A DNA stretch of 33,192 nucleotides from a virus, in the IMG/VR virus record IMGVR_UViG_3300037793_000035, positions 1 to 33,192 of that record; one strand, given 5' to 3'. Both the position numbers and the translations under genes were made by a program. Below, in pieces: positions 23,199 through 31,322 of this stretch. Every line of letters starts with the position of its first letter. The stretch's first letter is position 1. The notes below the pieces were generated by a model that worked only from the letters and a program-made list of their open reading frames with translations, searched no databases and had not been told where the DNA came from.

Positions 23199-24436
23199 TA
23201 CTTCACCCTGACCTTCTTGGAAACCAGTGTCTTGACCGTAGCAGCCTGGACTGGAGGCGCTCCTGTACCCGGATGCGTATGACTGGCCAACCACTGAATC
23301 AGCTTATCACCAAGGACCGCTGGCTCGGAAGCGCTCTCCGCTCCTAGTTTCAGTACCCTGGCTTCGATCACCTTGTCCTTCGACCACGTCTCCTTGCTCG
23401 AGGACTTACCGGTGACCGTGTGCTCTCCCTCGATCGTCTCGTCCTGCTTGCCCACGACCTTGATGGTCCGGTCTCGGTTGACAGTGAGCTCCTGGTCCCG
23501 CTCGACCGTCATCTTGTGGTCTTCTTTGATCTCCTCCGTCCTGGTCTTGGCCTGCATGACGTAGGAGTTGCCATCCCGATCGATGCGGAGGGCGAACTTG
23601 GGGATCCCAATGATCTCCTCGTTCTTGATGTCGATCAGCTTCGGATTGATCACCACTTCAGCAAAGGTGGTGTTCCCATTGGGCACCTTGTCTGCATCCT
23701 TAAGGGAGCCGAGGCTGACTTTGATCGAGGCTTTCTCATCCGCTGCGAACTCTCGAGCGTAGATGGTGAAGTCCGTCGGAGCGTCACCACCTGGGTCCTT
23801 CTCGCTCCGTTCCACTGTCCAGGACAGAGTACCGGCAGCGCTGTTCAGCTCGTAGTTCTCACAGAAGTCCCGGATGTAATTGAGCAATGGGATGTACGCG
23901 CGCTGGGCGATGTGCGTTGCGCCCAGCTGCAGCACTCCACCGCGCCGGAGCACCATGAAGTTCTCATCCCTGCCGGCGATGTAGATGTCACCGGGGTTGA
24001 GGATCGGACGGCCGGCTCTGAAGCTAGCGTCTGAGGGATTGGTCGGCCAGGTCGTAGAGCCACCAGAGGTGGTGCTCTTGGCCTTCGGCATGTCCTCTTC
24101 AGTCTCGACGCTGGGGTCGTCGATGCTCTTCTGGAGGTTGGCCGAGTCTGCTCCCTCCATCTCAGGTCCGGAGGTGAACCCCATGATGAACGGAGGGTCA
24201 TCGTCGGAGGGGAAGCAGACCACAGCGATGGCTCCGACCTCCGGGATGCAGGTGATACCTTCCCCGTTGTTGTAGTGCAGGTACGGGGTCATGATCTGGA
24301 GATCGGGTATCTGCTTGCCCGAGTACTGCGACACCCAGTCAACGGTGTAGTTCTTCACGTTGACGTTGGCGATGGTGCCCGTCTCGATCTTCGCGGCCTT
24401 CTCACCAGACGTAGCTTGCGAGTTCGGAAACGTCAT
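23198..24436 (-). CDS. Central tail spike/baseplate puncturing protein (gpV/gp5-like)
   Basis: The 412-aa protein has an N-terminal OB-fold-like domain (IANVNVKNYTVDWVSQYSGK, then VGAIAVVCFPSDDDPPFIMG), as in the tail spikes of contractile phages. A region around GDIYIAGRDENFMVLRRGG follows, and near 300-365 a series of short beta repeats (HKMTVERDQELTV, DRTIKVVGKQDETIEG) typical of trimeric beta-helix needles. The C-terminus has SHTHPGTGAPP, a metal-binding-type HxH motif found in such spikes. The protein would form the tip that pierces the host envelope. Start and stop overlap its neighbours (TGATG and TAATG). No lysozyme domain is evident. Confidence 0.72.
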   Translation of the reverse strand: MTFPNSQATSGEKAAKIETGTIANVNVKNYTVDWVSQYSGKQIPDLQIMTPYLHYNNGEGITCIPEVGAIAVVCFPSDDDPPFIMGFTSGPEMEGADSANLQKSIDDPSVETEEDMPKAKSTTSGGSTTWPTNPSDASFRAGRPILNPGDIYIAGRDENFMVLRRGGVLQLGATHIAQRAYIPLLNYIRDFCENYELNSAAGTLSWTVERSEKDPGGDAPTDFTIYAREFAADEKASIKVSLGSLKDADKVPNGNTTFAEVVINPKLIDIKNEEIIGIPKFALRIDRDGNSYVMQAKTRTEEIKEDHKMTVERDQELTVNRDRTIKVVGKQDETIEGEHTVTGKSSSKETWSKDKVIEARVLKLGAESASEPAVLGDKLIQWLASHTHPGTGAPPVQAATVKTLVSKKVRVK

Positions 24437-24741
24437 CAGTCGCCGAGGACTGCCTTACCAGTGCCATAAGCACCGAGACCGGTGAGTGCACCGGCTGCAC
24501 CCATCTGTCCATAAGCCGACCCGGCCAGGCCCTTCAGTCCACCGGCCCGATAGATGTTCTTCATCCGCTCCCAGTGACCAGGGCCACCCTTCACAGTGGC
24601 CATCGGCCCTGACTTCGATCCCAGTTGACTGAGCCGCTTGAACCCTTTCGAGAGGAACTTGGCTCCCGAACCAAGTAGCCCGGCTTCCTTTTGAATCTGT
24701 TCTAGTTCATCGAAGAACGCTGTTGTCATGTGCTCGTTCAT
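24436..24741 (-). CDS. Small Gly-rich protein coupled to the RNA polymerase gene
   Basis: The 101-aa protein opens MNEHMTTAFFDELEQIQKEA, another example of the recurring acidic N-terminal motif, and ends in a Gly/Ala stretch (GLKGLAGSAYGQMGAAGALT). The first ATG overlaps the polymerase stop as TGATG with GGGGG seven bases upstream; a second ATG at 24727-24729 is possible. It lies between polymerase and spike genes. It may be a packaged companion protein, but function is unknown. Confidence 0.5.
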   Translation of the reverse strand: MNEHMTTAFFDELEQIQKEAGLLGSGAKFLSKGFKRLSQLGSKSGPMATVKGGPGHWERMKNIYRAGGLKGLAGSAYGQMGAAGALTGLGAYGTGKAVLGD

Positions 24742-27700
24742 CAGTAGTCCCCCAGTAGATCCTTGCCGAACTCAGCGCCGTAGACGGCAGCCGGGATCGG
24801 ATGTGTGCCGTGGATGTTGGACATCCAACCCTTGGCAGCAGCCTCCGGAACCGATTGGCCAAGCCTCTCGTGGTTGAGCCGTGCCATCCAGTCCTCGTGC
24901 ATCTCCAAAGGCAGGACGTTGACGCCCTTGAGGATCGGCTGATGAGTGATCGGCTTCTTCCCCTTGGGTGTCGCACGGTTTAGGTTAGCAACCAGAGTCG
25001 TCGGTGCATAGTCCCCACGTATGAACTGGGGATGATCTCCAGGATCATCCACCTTGGTGAGGTTGGTCATGGCCTTGACTACGACCTCGGTATTCTTCCT
25101 GCGAATACCATGCGGTCCGTAGATCTTGTGTAGCTCATCGGCCAGGTACCCTTGCACCGGCTCGACTCCAGTGAGTGGGAGCATCTCGTGAGGATTGACC
25201 GGGCCGCGGGAGATCGCCGCTCCCTTGCGGACCTGCACTCCCTTCTTCAACTGCTTCCCTTGATACGTCGGGATGCCTCGCCGCTGCGGGACGTAATGTC
25301 TCTTCCCATCGATGAACACGTTGTGTCCGCCCGCGGGATCCTGCTGGACATCTGTCACCTTCCCGGCTGTGGTAGCCAGCGTGGCCGAGCCCTTGAGTGT
25401 GGCTGGGAACTGCAGCAGGTCCTTGACTCGCTGGAACTCGTCGACGATGTCCTCCATCGAGGCAGCGCTGCCGCCTGTGTGGAAGGCTTTCATCGAGAGC
25501 TGGGTAGCACGCTCACCCAGTGACTGCCCGGCCAGGATGCCGACGTTGAGTCCCTTCTCCGGCAGCGAGCCGTCTTCGGTCAGGCCGTAGCACCTCTTGC
25601 AGATGCCGGGGCCATGCTGACAGCGGAGCGGGGAGCGGACCACCACCTTGCCGACCTTGTTGTTCCGCAGTGTGTTGCGTACGTCGGGAGTGATCAACGT
25701 GCCACGGCGGAGCGTCTTGGTCCCGGCCTTGACCGGAGCAGCGAGGAAGCGATCGAGCACGTCCTTCTCATCCACACCCAGCGAGATCCCCTTGTCCGTC
25801 CCGCAGTCATCGTCGGCGATCAAGTTGTTCATCACCGAGTTCATGATCTGCTTCGAGACATAGCCAGGCTCCTGTACCTCCTGCACCTTCTGAATGATCC
25901 CCTTGCGCGCGCCGGACATCGAGGTCCAGTAATCAGCCAGGTCCAGACCCTCAGCATACGATCGCCGCACCGGCTCCGGGATGATCTCTCCCTTCGCATT
26001 GGCGATCAGCATCGGAGCCATCTTGATCTGGCGCAGAGCATCCATGCCTGGCTTGATGCCCGCATGATTCATCGTCATCAGACCACTGTCCGACTCGGGT
26101 ATCGCTTTCAGCCCCTGCTGCATCTGCTGCGTGGCCTTGTCGTAGATCTGAATGACCTTGGCATCCTTCTGCGCCTGCGTCCCAGCTCCCCTCCGCACCG
26201 CTCGAGCAGCCGTGTCGGCTGCCTTCATCACGGCGTCGCGCTTCGTCTTCTCCGGCTTGATGTCATCGAGCCCGATGGAGAAAGCTGTAGCCGTGGACCA
26301 CTGGTTACCCAGGTTCTTTAATCTGTTAACTGACTCACCAAAATCATTGCGGTGGTTCTTGGCCAGCTGGGCGAGCAGCTCCTTCTGATCCTTGCCGCTG
26401 AGCGCCTCCTTCTTCTTGAGGAAGCTCTTCCGCATCGCAGAGGGCAGGGCCTCAGCCACCATGAACCGGCCAGTCGTGGAGGTCAGTCCACCGACACGGA
26501 CCTGATCTGTGTAGCCCACCTCCCCCTTCCGGACCGCCGCCTTCACATCGCTGATGGTCTTGAAACTCTTGTTGGTTTTCCTCCCCACCTGGGTGATCCC
26601 ATACAGCCCGAGCTGGGTCTCCAGCGTGGGCGTGTACATGATTGCTCCGGAGGCCGGACTGAAGAGGTTGCGGGAGGGCAGCATCTTCTTCGCCTCCTCC
26701 ACCGCGTTGTGACTCACCGGTACGAAGGCAGCCATCGCATCGCCATCGAAGTCTGCGTTGAACCCGGAGGTGACGAGGGGATGGATCTGTACCGCCTTGC
26801 CGCCTACGATCCTCGGCTTGAATGCCTGGATGCCATACTTGTGCAGCACGGGATCCCGCTTCAACAGCACAGGACGCTGCGAGACAGCCCGCTCGAGCGC
26901 CTTGTTGACCATCTCTCCACCCTCGTCGATCTGTTTGCGCGCGGCCAGAGGGGTCATCCCAGTCAGTCCTCGCAGCTCCCGGACCACGAAGGGCTTGTAC
27001 AGCTCGAGCGCTGCCTTGCGTGGGATCCCCACCTCATCCAGGCCGAGCGCAGGCTCAGGGATGATGGTCGAGCGCATGGACAGGTCCTGCTTGCGCTGCA
27101 CCAGCTTGCTCTGGAAGAACCCGTGCTTCGGAGAGCCGATCTTCTTGCCCGTCGGCCTGCCCTTGGCCAGCTCTGGCCGCTTCCCTGCGATGATGTCCAG
27201 CACACCACGGTAGGGCTGGGTAGCATGACCACCGACACCAGTCAGTGCCTTGAGCCCATCGTAGACAGCCTCCCGGAGCTCGTTGCCCTCCTCCACCGGC
27301 ATCAGTGGGTTGGTGGAGATCTTCTTGTACTGATCGGCGGCCTTGCCCAGCGCCTTGTACAACCCGTTCATATCCTCGATGTTCAACGTACCATCTGGCA
27401 GCTGACCGATGGGACGGAACGACGGCGGGAGGACCGGCACGTTCGTCATCATGTAGGCAGCGCGTGCCGAGAGACCTGCCTTGTCCAAAGCCCGGAGATA
27501 CTTGACCTTCCTGTTGGCCCGGTCGAGGCGGTTACCCTTGAGGTTCTGGTTCTCGAGCTGCTCCTGTGCTTCCGCCAGCGCCTTCTTCGTATCGATGCCC
27601 TTGAGCATCTGATCAATCGCCTTGCCCCCCACCAGACCCTGATCAATATCAGTGATCACCTTCTTGGTCTTCGGGTCGTAGGCTCGTCGGCCGGCGATGA

Positions 27701-30700
27701 CGTCGTTGTACTCCTTCGAGGTTAGGCCAGTCAGAGACTGCACCGATTTCTCGAAGACCGGGTTGGGCATGGGCTCTGGCAGTTTGATATGGGCCCACTT
27801 CGTTCCCTCGAGGCCACCAGTCACCTTGGGATCGAAGAGCCCACCCTTCTCTGGCTTGAGGTCCTTGGCTCGGACCATCCGCCCAGCGTCTTTGATCTCC
27901 CCGTTGCTCATCGCCACGATGTCACGGTCTGTGAACGGGACGAGCTGGAGGTTGTTGCCCTCCTTCTTCACATTGAGGCCGAGGGCATTCATGTAGCCGG
28001 TGAACTTCTTGTACGCGAAGGTCGGCCGCGGTGCGGGCAGTGGCTCGCCAGCCTGCAGGGCAGCCCAGAAGTCATCGCCCTGAGCTGCATCGCTCTTGAG
28101 CGTCTGCATCTCCCGGAGGTTGTGCTTCGCCCCGTGGGCTAGCATAGAGTAGAGCCCCAAGGTACCGAGGGACTGAGCGCCATGAGCACCACCACCCTTC
28201 GGGACCATGTCCTTGTCGTAGACATACCCGGGGCCCCCAGCTCTGGCGCGGAGCTTCTTATCGACCTGGTGGTGTAACTTGATCATGTACTGTGGTCCAA
28301 CCAGTACATCGCCAAGTTTCCGTCCGGACTTGGGATCGAACACCGCTTCTTTGTCTGTCAGCCCAGCAGCCTTGAGGTCCTTCGTCACCTGGGCATGCAG
28401 GTCGGCCCCGGGCTGGAAGTTCTTCACCTTGTACGGCTTGCCTGTCTTCTCTGCGATCTTCGCAGCGGCAGTCTCGAGGACCTGGCCGAGGTTGGTCCTG
28501 CCTGGGACACCGGTTGGGTTCAGCAACACATGCAAGGGATTGCCGTCCTCAAGCCGGGGCATCTCGTCATCCTTGATGATCTTGGTGACGATGCCCTTGT
28601 TGCCGTGGCGTCCCGCCATCTTGTCGCCGACCTCCATGGGCTCGAGCGTCTTGACGTGGACCCCGACCTTCTTGCCTCGCTTGACCACCTCGGTGACGAC
28701 ACCGGGATGATCAGCTTCCCAGCGGAGGCTGGCGTCTCGGTAGGGACGGACCAGGGACTTGTGGATCTTGGCGAGCTCGGCGTCCTCTCTGCGCTCCTCA
28801 TCTGACGGCTGGCGCAGGGCAGCGATGATCGTATCGCCTGGCATGACGATCTGACCTGTCTTGGCCACACCATCATCGTCCAGCTTGCCGGCCTGCTCAT
28901 TGGAGATTCGATCAGGATGGTAGGCCCGGAACTTGGACTTGGACAGGACGTGAGTCTTGTCTCGCTTCAGGGTCTTGCGGTGCAGGTGCTCGCTCGAGAG
29001 CTTCTTGGCCGCCGACTCGCTGATGACGATGCCGTCCTCGAAATTGTACCCCTTGTACGGCATGTACCCGACCTTGAGGTTCGTCCCCAGAGCTAGCTGA
29101 CCATCACGTGTGAAGTTGGTGTCCGCCAGAGGCTGGCGGTGCTTCACCGTGTCACCCGCCTTGACCAATGGCTCGGAGTGCAGGTAGCTCTTGTCCGCAT
29201 TGAGAGGGAAGTGATCATAGAGATGAATCTCATGCTCCTTCCCGTCCTTGTCAGTGATCAGGACTGCATCCTTCTTGACGCGCTTGACTGTGCCGGCAGC
29301 AGTAGAAGGATGCCCAGCGAAGGATCCCATGATCGCATCGAAGGTGTGCTTCTCCCCAGCCTTGCTCTGGACCAGTGGTGCCTCCCTGTGCTTCAGGGAG
29401 ATCGCCTGCTCCATGTGGCGCCCGGCCATCGTGCTGCGGTTGGGGTGGTCAGCAGCCATGAAGGGCACGAGGTTCGACGCCATCGAGAACATCTGGATGG
29501 GGTCCTTCATGACGTAGTCGGCCTCTTTGAGGGAACCTTCCCGCACCTCATTGTTCGGACCGCTGATCTTGATCCGTGTGCCCACCGCCTTCGGCTTGCC
29601 CTTCTCCCACGTCACCTGGTCTGGAAGCACGACGTCAGCCTGGAGCATCCTCTCTGGGCTCAGGTTCTCTGACCTGCCAGTCTTGAGGTTGTACATGCTG
29701 ATCGTCACATCGTGTCCGGTCTTCTTGACACCAATGGGCAGACGTAGCGAGACACCCGTTGACTTCCCCTCCGGAGTATGGATCGGATCAAGGTAGCCGA
29801 GGTGACTGGGATCGATCAGCTTGGCTTCCTCCGAGATGCCGTGCGCACTCTTGATCCCACCCTCACCAGTGATCGTGGTCTTCATCTGACCGTTGATCAT
29901 CTCGAGAGGATTGATCTGATCGGGCACGTTCGCCAGGCTGGTTCGGTACATCATCTTGACCGGACGGTTGAACATGTCGGGACCGACGATGTCCTGGACC
30001 TTGCGCTTCCGATCCAATGTGTTCTGGACACGACGGATTATGTCCCTCGAGCCCTTCTGCAGTCGTTCCCCGAAGAAGTCCTCGGTCGAGTGCAGTTCCT
30101 TGAACATCAGAGAGTCGCGAGGATCTGGAGCCTCCTTGCCCTGGGAGACACGGAGCAGCTTCCTGGAGGCATCCATCAGGGCAGTGCCAGTCACCACCTT
30201 GTGTGGAGTACCCAACGTCTTTCGGTTGACATCAGGCAGCATCTCTGTGTTGGCGAAGGTCTCTCGGAGATGCTCGCGGGCTGCGTCCACACTGGGAGCC
30301 TTCTCACCAGTCGAGGCTTTGTAGAACTTGGTCAGCGCCTTCTCAGAATCGGCTGCGTTGTCTCCGAAGATGGCCGGGCCCCACTCCTGCTCGATGGACT
30401 GATCATCAATGCCCATCTCGTGCAGCAAGGGGCGCAGTGGGATGTTGGACGTCCCGTACCCCATGGTGAATCGTCGGTTCTTGGGATCGAAGTCGAGGTT
30501 GAACCCTCGCCCCTTGCGGAGGTTGACCTGGGACTGGAGCTCGCCGTTGTCCTTGACCCTGGTGTAGATCCCTGACTTCAGCCGCCACTGGTTGTCGATC
30601 TGATACTCCTGCCCGTCCACGATGTGGGAGTACCGCTTCGTGTGCTTGGGCAGGTCGAGGAGCTTGAGCTTCTTCTGATCAACTCGCTTGCCAGACTTGT

Positions 30701-30926
30701 TGTCCACCAGCGAGAGCGTAGCCTCGACTGGGACAGCCCAGGTCCTGTTGGCGATCTTCGCAGCCTTCTGCGAACGGATGTCCCCAATGTTGAGGTTGTC
30801 GTTGACCTCTACCTTGTCCAGCTTGAGCGTGTGCTTCTTGCCGACGATGGGGAAGAGACCGTCGACCGTGCCGGTGACCTGATCTTTCAGGATTGTGAAC
30901 CCCTCTTCGGGGGAAAGACGCGCCAT
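24741..30926 (-). CDS. Single-chain DNA-directed RNA polymerase, fused beta and beta' parts
   Basis: The 2061-aa protein carries beta-subunit motifs first. These are DPSHLGYLDPIHTPEG (TPEG at 384-387), PFMAADHPNRSTMAGRHM, YMPYKGYNFEDGIVISE (GYNFED 626-631), GDKMAGRHGNKG (767-778), and HGAQSLGTLGLYSMLAHGAK just before EMQTLKSD near 943. After about residue 990 the beta' motifs follow directly: EKGGLFDP (about 1028), VLPPSFRP, KQDLSMRSTIIPEP, IQAFKPRIVGGKAVQIHP, the catalytic NADFDGD (1390-1396; Asp1392, 1394, 1396 bind Mg) and the zinc ligands Cys1708, 1769, 1776, 1779. Trigger-loop His1816 lies in MKAFHTGG (Lys1813 where E. coli has Arg). The N-terminal beta' zinc ribbon is missing, and no alpha, omega or sigma gene is nearby. 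GGAGG lies six bases before the ATG. Cellular beta plus beta' are about 2700 aa, so this is compact. It is the first gene of a leftward packaging/tail operon. Confidence 0.93.
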   Translation of the reverse strand: MARLSPEEGFTILKDQVTGTVDGLFPIVGKKHTLKLDKVEVNDNLNIGDIRSQKAAKIANRTWAVPVEATLSLVDNKSGKRVDQKKLKLLDLPKHTKRYSHIVDGQEYQIDNQWRLKSGIYTRVKDNGELQSQVNLRKGRGFNLDFDPKNRRFTMGYGTSNIPLRPLLHEMGIDDQSIEQEWGPAIFGDNAADSEKALTKFYKASTGEKAPSVDAAREHLRETFANTEMLPDVNRKTLGTPHKVVTGTALMDASRKLLRVSQGKEAPDPRDSLMFKELHSTEDFFGERLQKGSRDIIRRVQNTLDRKRKVQDIVGPDMFNRPVKMMYRTSLANVPDQINPLEMINGQMKTTITGEGGIKSAHGISEEAKLIDPSHLGYLDPIHTPEGKSTGVSLRLPIGVKKTGHDVTISMYNLKTGRSENLSPERMLQADVVLPDQVTWEKGKPKAVGTRIKISGPNNEVREGSLKEADYVMKDPIQMFSMASNLVPFMAADHPNRSTMAGRHMEQAISLKHREAPLVQSKAGEKHTFDAIMGSFAGHPSTAAGTVKRVKKDAVLITDKDGKEHEIHLYDHFPLNADKSYLHSEPLVKAGDTVKHRQPLADTNFTRDGQLALGTNLKVGYMPYKGYNFEDGIVISESAAKKLSSEHLHRKTLKRDKTHVLSKSKFRAYHPDRISNEQAGKLDDDGVAKTGQIVMPGDTIIAALRQPSDEERREDAELAKIHKSLVRPYRDASLRWEADHPGVVTEVVKRGKKVGVHVKTLEPMEVGDKMAGRHGNKGIVTKIIKDDEMPRLEDGNPLHVLLNPTGVPGRTNLGQVLETAAAKIAEKTGKPYKVKNFQPGADLHAQVTKDLKAAGLTDKEAVFDPKSGRKLGDVLVGPQYMIKLHHQVDKKLRARAGGPGYVYDKDMVPKGGGAHGAQSLGTLGLYSMLAHGAKHNLREMQTLKSDAAQGDDFWAALQAGEPLPAPRPTFAYKKFTGYMNALGLNVKKEGNNLQLVPFTDRDIVAMSNGEIKDAGRMVRAKDLKPEKGGLFDPKVTGGLEGTKWAHIKLPEPMPNPVFEKSVQSLTGLTSKEYNDVIAGRRAYDPKTKKVITDIDQGLVGGKAIDQMLKGIDTKKALAEAQEQLENQNLKGNRLDRANRKVKYLRALDKAGLSARAAYMMTNVPVLPPSFRPIGQLPDGTLNIEDMNGLYKALGKAADQYKKISTNPLMPVEEGNELREAVYDGLKALTGVGGHATQPYRGVLDIIAGKRPELAKGRPTGKKIGSPKHGFFQSKLVQRKQDLSMRSTIIPEPALGLDEVGIPRKAALELYKPFVVRELRGLTGMTPLAARKQIDEGGEMVNKALERAVSQRPVLLKRDPVLHKYGIQAFKPRIVGGKAVQIHPLVTSGFNADFDGDAMAAFVPVSHNAVEEAKKMLPSRNLFSPASGAIMYTPTLETQLGLYGITQVGRKTNKSFKTISDVKAAVRKGEVGYTDQVRVGGLTSTTGRFMVAEALPSAMRKSFLKKKEALSGKDQKELLAQLAKNHRNDFGESVNRLKNLGNQWSTATAFSIGLDDIKPEKTKRDAVMKAADTAARAVRRGAGTQAQKDAKVIQIYDKATQQMQQGLKAIPESDSGLMTMNHAGIKPGMDALRQIKMAPMLIANAKGEIIPEPVRRSYAEGLDLADYWTSMSGARKGIIQKVQEVQEPGYVSKQIMNSVMNNLIADDDCGTDKGISLGVDEKDVLDRFLAAPVKAGTKTLRRGTLITPDVRNTLRNNKVGKVVVRSPLRCQHGPGICKRCYGLTEDGSLPEKGLNVGILAGQSLGERATQLSMKAFHTGGSAASMEDIVDEFQRVKDLLQFPATLKGSATLATTAGKVTDVQQDPAGGHNVFIDGKRHYVPQRRGIPTYQGKQLKKGVQVRKGAAISRGPVNPHEMLPLTGVEPVQGYLADELHKIYGPHGIRRKNTEVVVKAMTNLTKVDDPGDHPQFIRGDYAPTTLVANLNRATPKGKKPITHQPILKGVNVLPLEMHEDWMARLNHERLGQSVPEAAAKGWMSNIHGTHPIPAAVYGAEFGKDLLGDY

Positions 30927-31093
30927 GTGACCCTCCGATCTTCGAGAACTCCAAGGCTCTCTGCGGATGGTGTGTCCTAGACAACCTACCAGATGATCGG
31001 TTGATCAGACAACCGAAATACTTTCAGCAGCTTGGTATAAGAAGAGGGTAGAGGAAAAGCAGGAACTAACCCACAGCCCAGAAGGAGTGACTC
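30927..31093. promoter_or_regulatory. Divergent control region between polymerase and rightward cluster
   Basis: This 167-bp gap separates divergent genes. It holds two direct copies of AGACAACC (30979-30986 and 31007-31014). An inverted repeat GGTTG...CAACC surrounds TGATCA just before the second copy. The rightward promoter candidate begins at the edge of that copy, so a repressor bound there could control it. For the leftward polymerase gene only a weak candidate is visible (TTGTCT at -35 and a poor -10), so its promoter is unclear. Confidence 0.4.
31013..31041 (+). promoter_or_regulatory. Extended -10 promoter candidate for the rightward cluster
   Basis: TGG-TATAAG (31033-31041) has five of six -10 matches plus the TGn extension. 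CCGAAA at 31013-31018 is at the -35 position with a 17-base spacer. Transcription would start near 31048, about 46 bases before the ATG at 31094. It is the best of four similar rightward sites. Confidence 0.55.
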
Positions 31094-31249
31094 ATGCCCT
31101 TTGGCCCCGAAGACCCCATCGATGAGACCATCGACAGCGCCCCGTCGATTGACGATGGGCTGAGTGATTTTGAGGACCTGATCGATGGCGAGATCGATCA
31201 CGCGGACGATGACAACGTCGTCACCTATGAAGATGACGAGGATGATTGA
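31094..31249 (+). CDS. 51-aa highly acidic protein
   Basis: The ORF starts at ATG 31094, with AAGGAG six bases upstream. It gives MPFGPEDPIDETIDSAPSID, then DDGLSDFEDLIDGEIDHADD, ending VVTYEDDEDD. More than a third of residues are Asp or Glu and there is no Lys or Arg. It is the first gene after the rightward promoter, divergent from the RNA polymerase gene. Very acidic small phage proteins sometimes mimic DNA or bind host polymerase or nucleases; this is only a possibility here. Confidence 0.6.
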   Translation: MPFGPEDPIDETIDSAPSIDDGLSDFEDLIDGEIDHADDDNVVTYEDDEDD

Positions 31250-31322
31250 AATCGTTCTCTGGTCCTTCCTCTCTACGGTACTCATCATCCTGGTTGACAC
31301 GCTGAGATGTATGAGTGCCTAG
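31233..31322 (+). CDS. Possible 29-aa single-pass membrane peptide
   Basis: An overlapping ORF (ATG 31233, or 31242 for a 26-aa form) encodes MTRMIEIVLWSFLSTVLIIL followed by VDTLRCMSA, a clear hydrophobic helix. It overlaps the end of the 51-aa gene and the start of the next gene in other frames. No good ribosome binding site is visible, so it might be translated only by coupling, or be chance. Confidence 0.25.
   Translation: MTRMIEIVLWSFLSTVLIILVDTLRCMSA

Noticed and set aside
26352-27725. A 457-codon rightward open frame
   Set aside because: It lies entirely opposite the RNA polymerase beta' motifs; composition is that of an antisense shadow.
24741-30926. Possibility that the polymerase is a crAss-like or YonO-type single-subunit enzyme
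   Set aside because: Those lack the full ordered set of beta motifs; here both beta and beta' motif series are present in cellular order.
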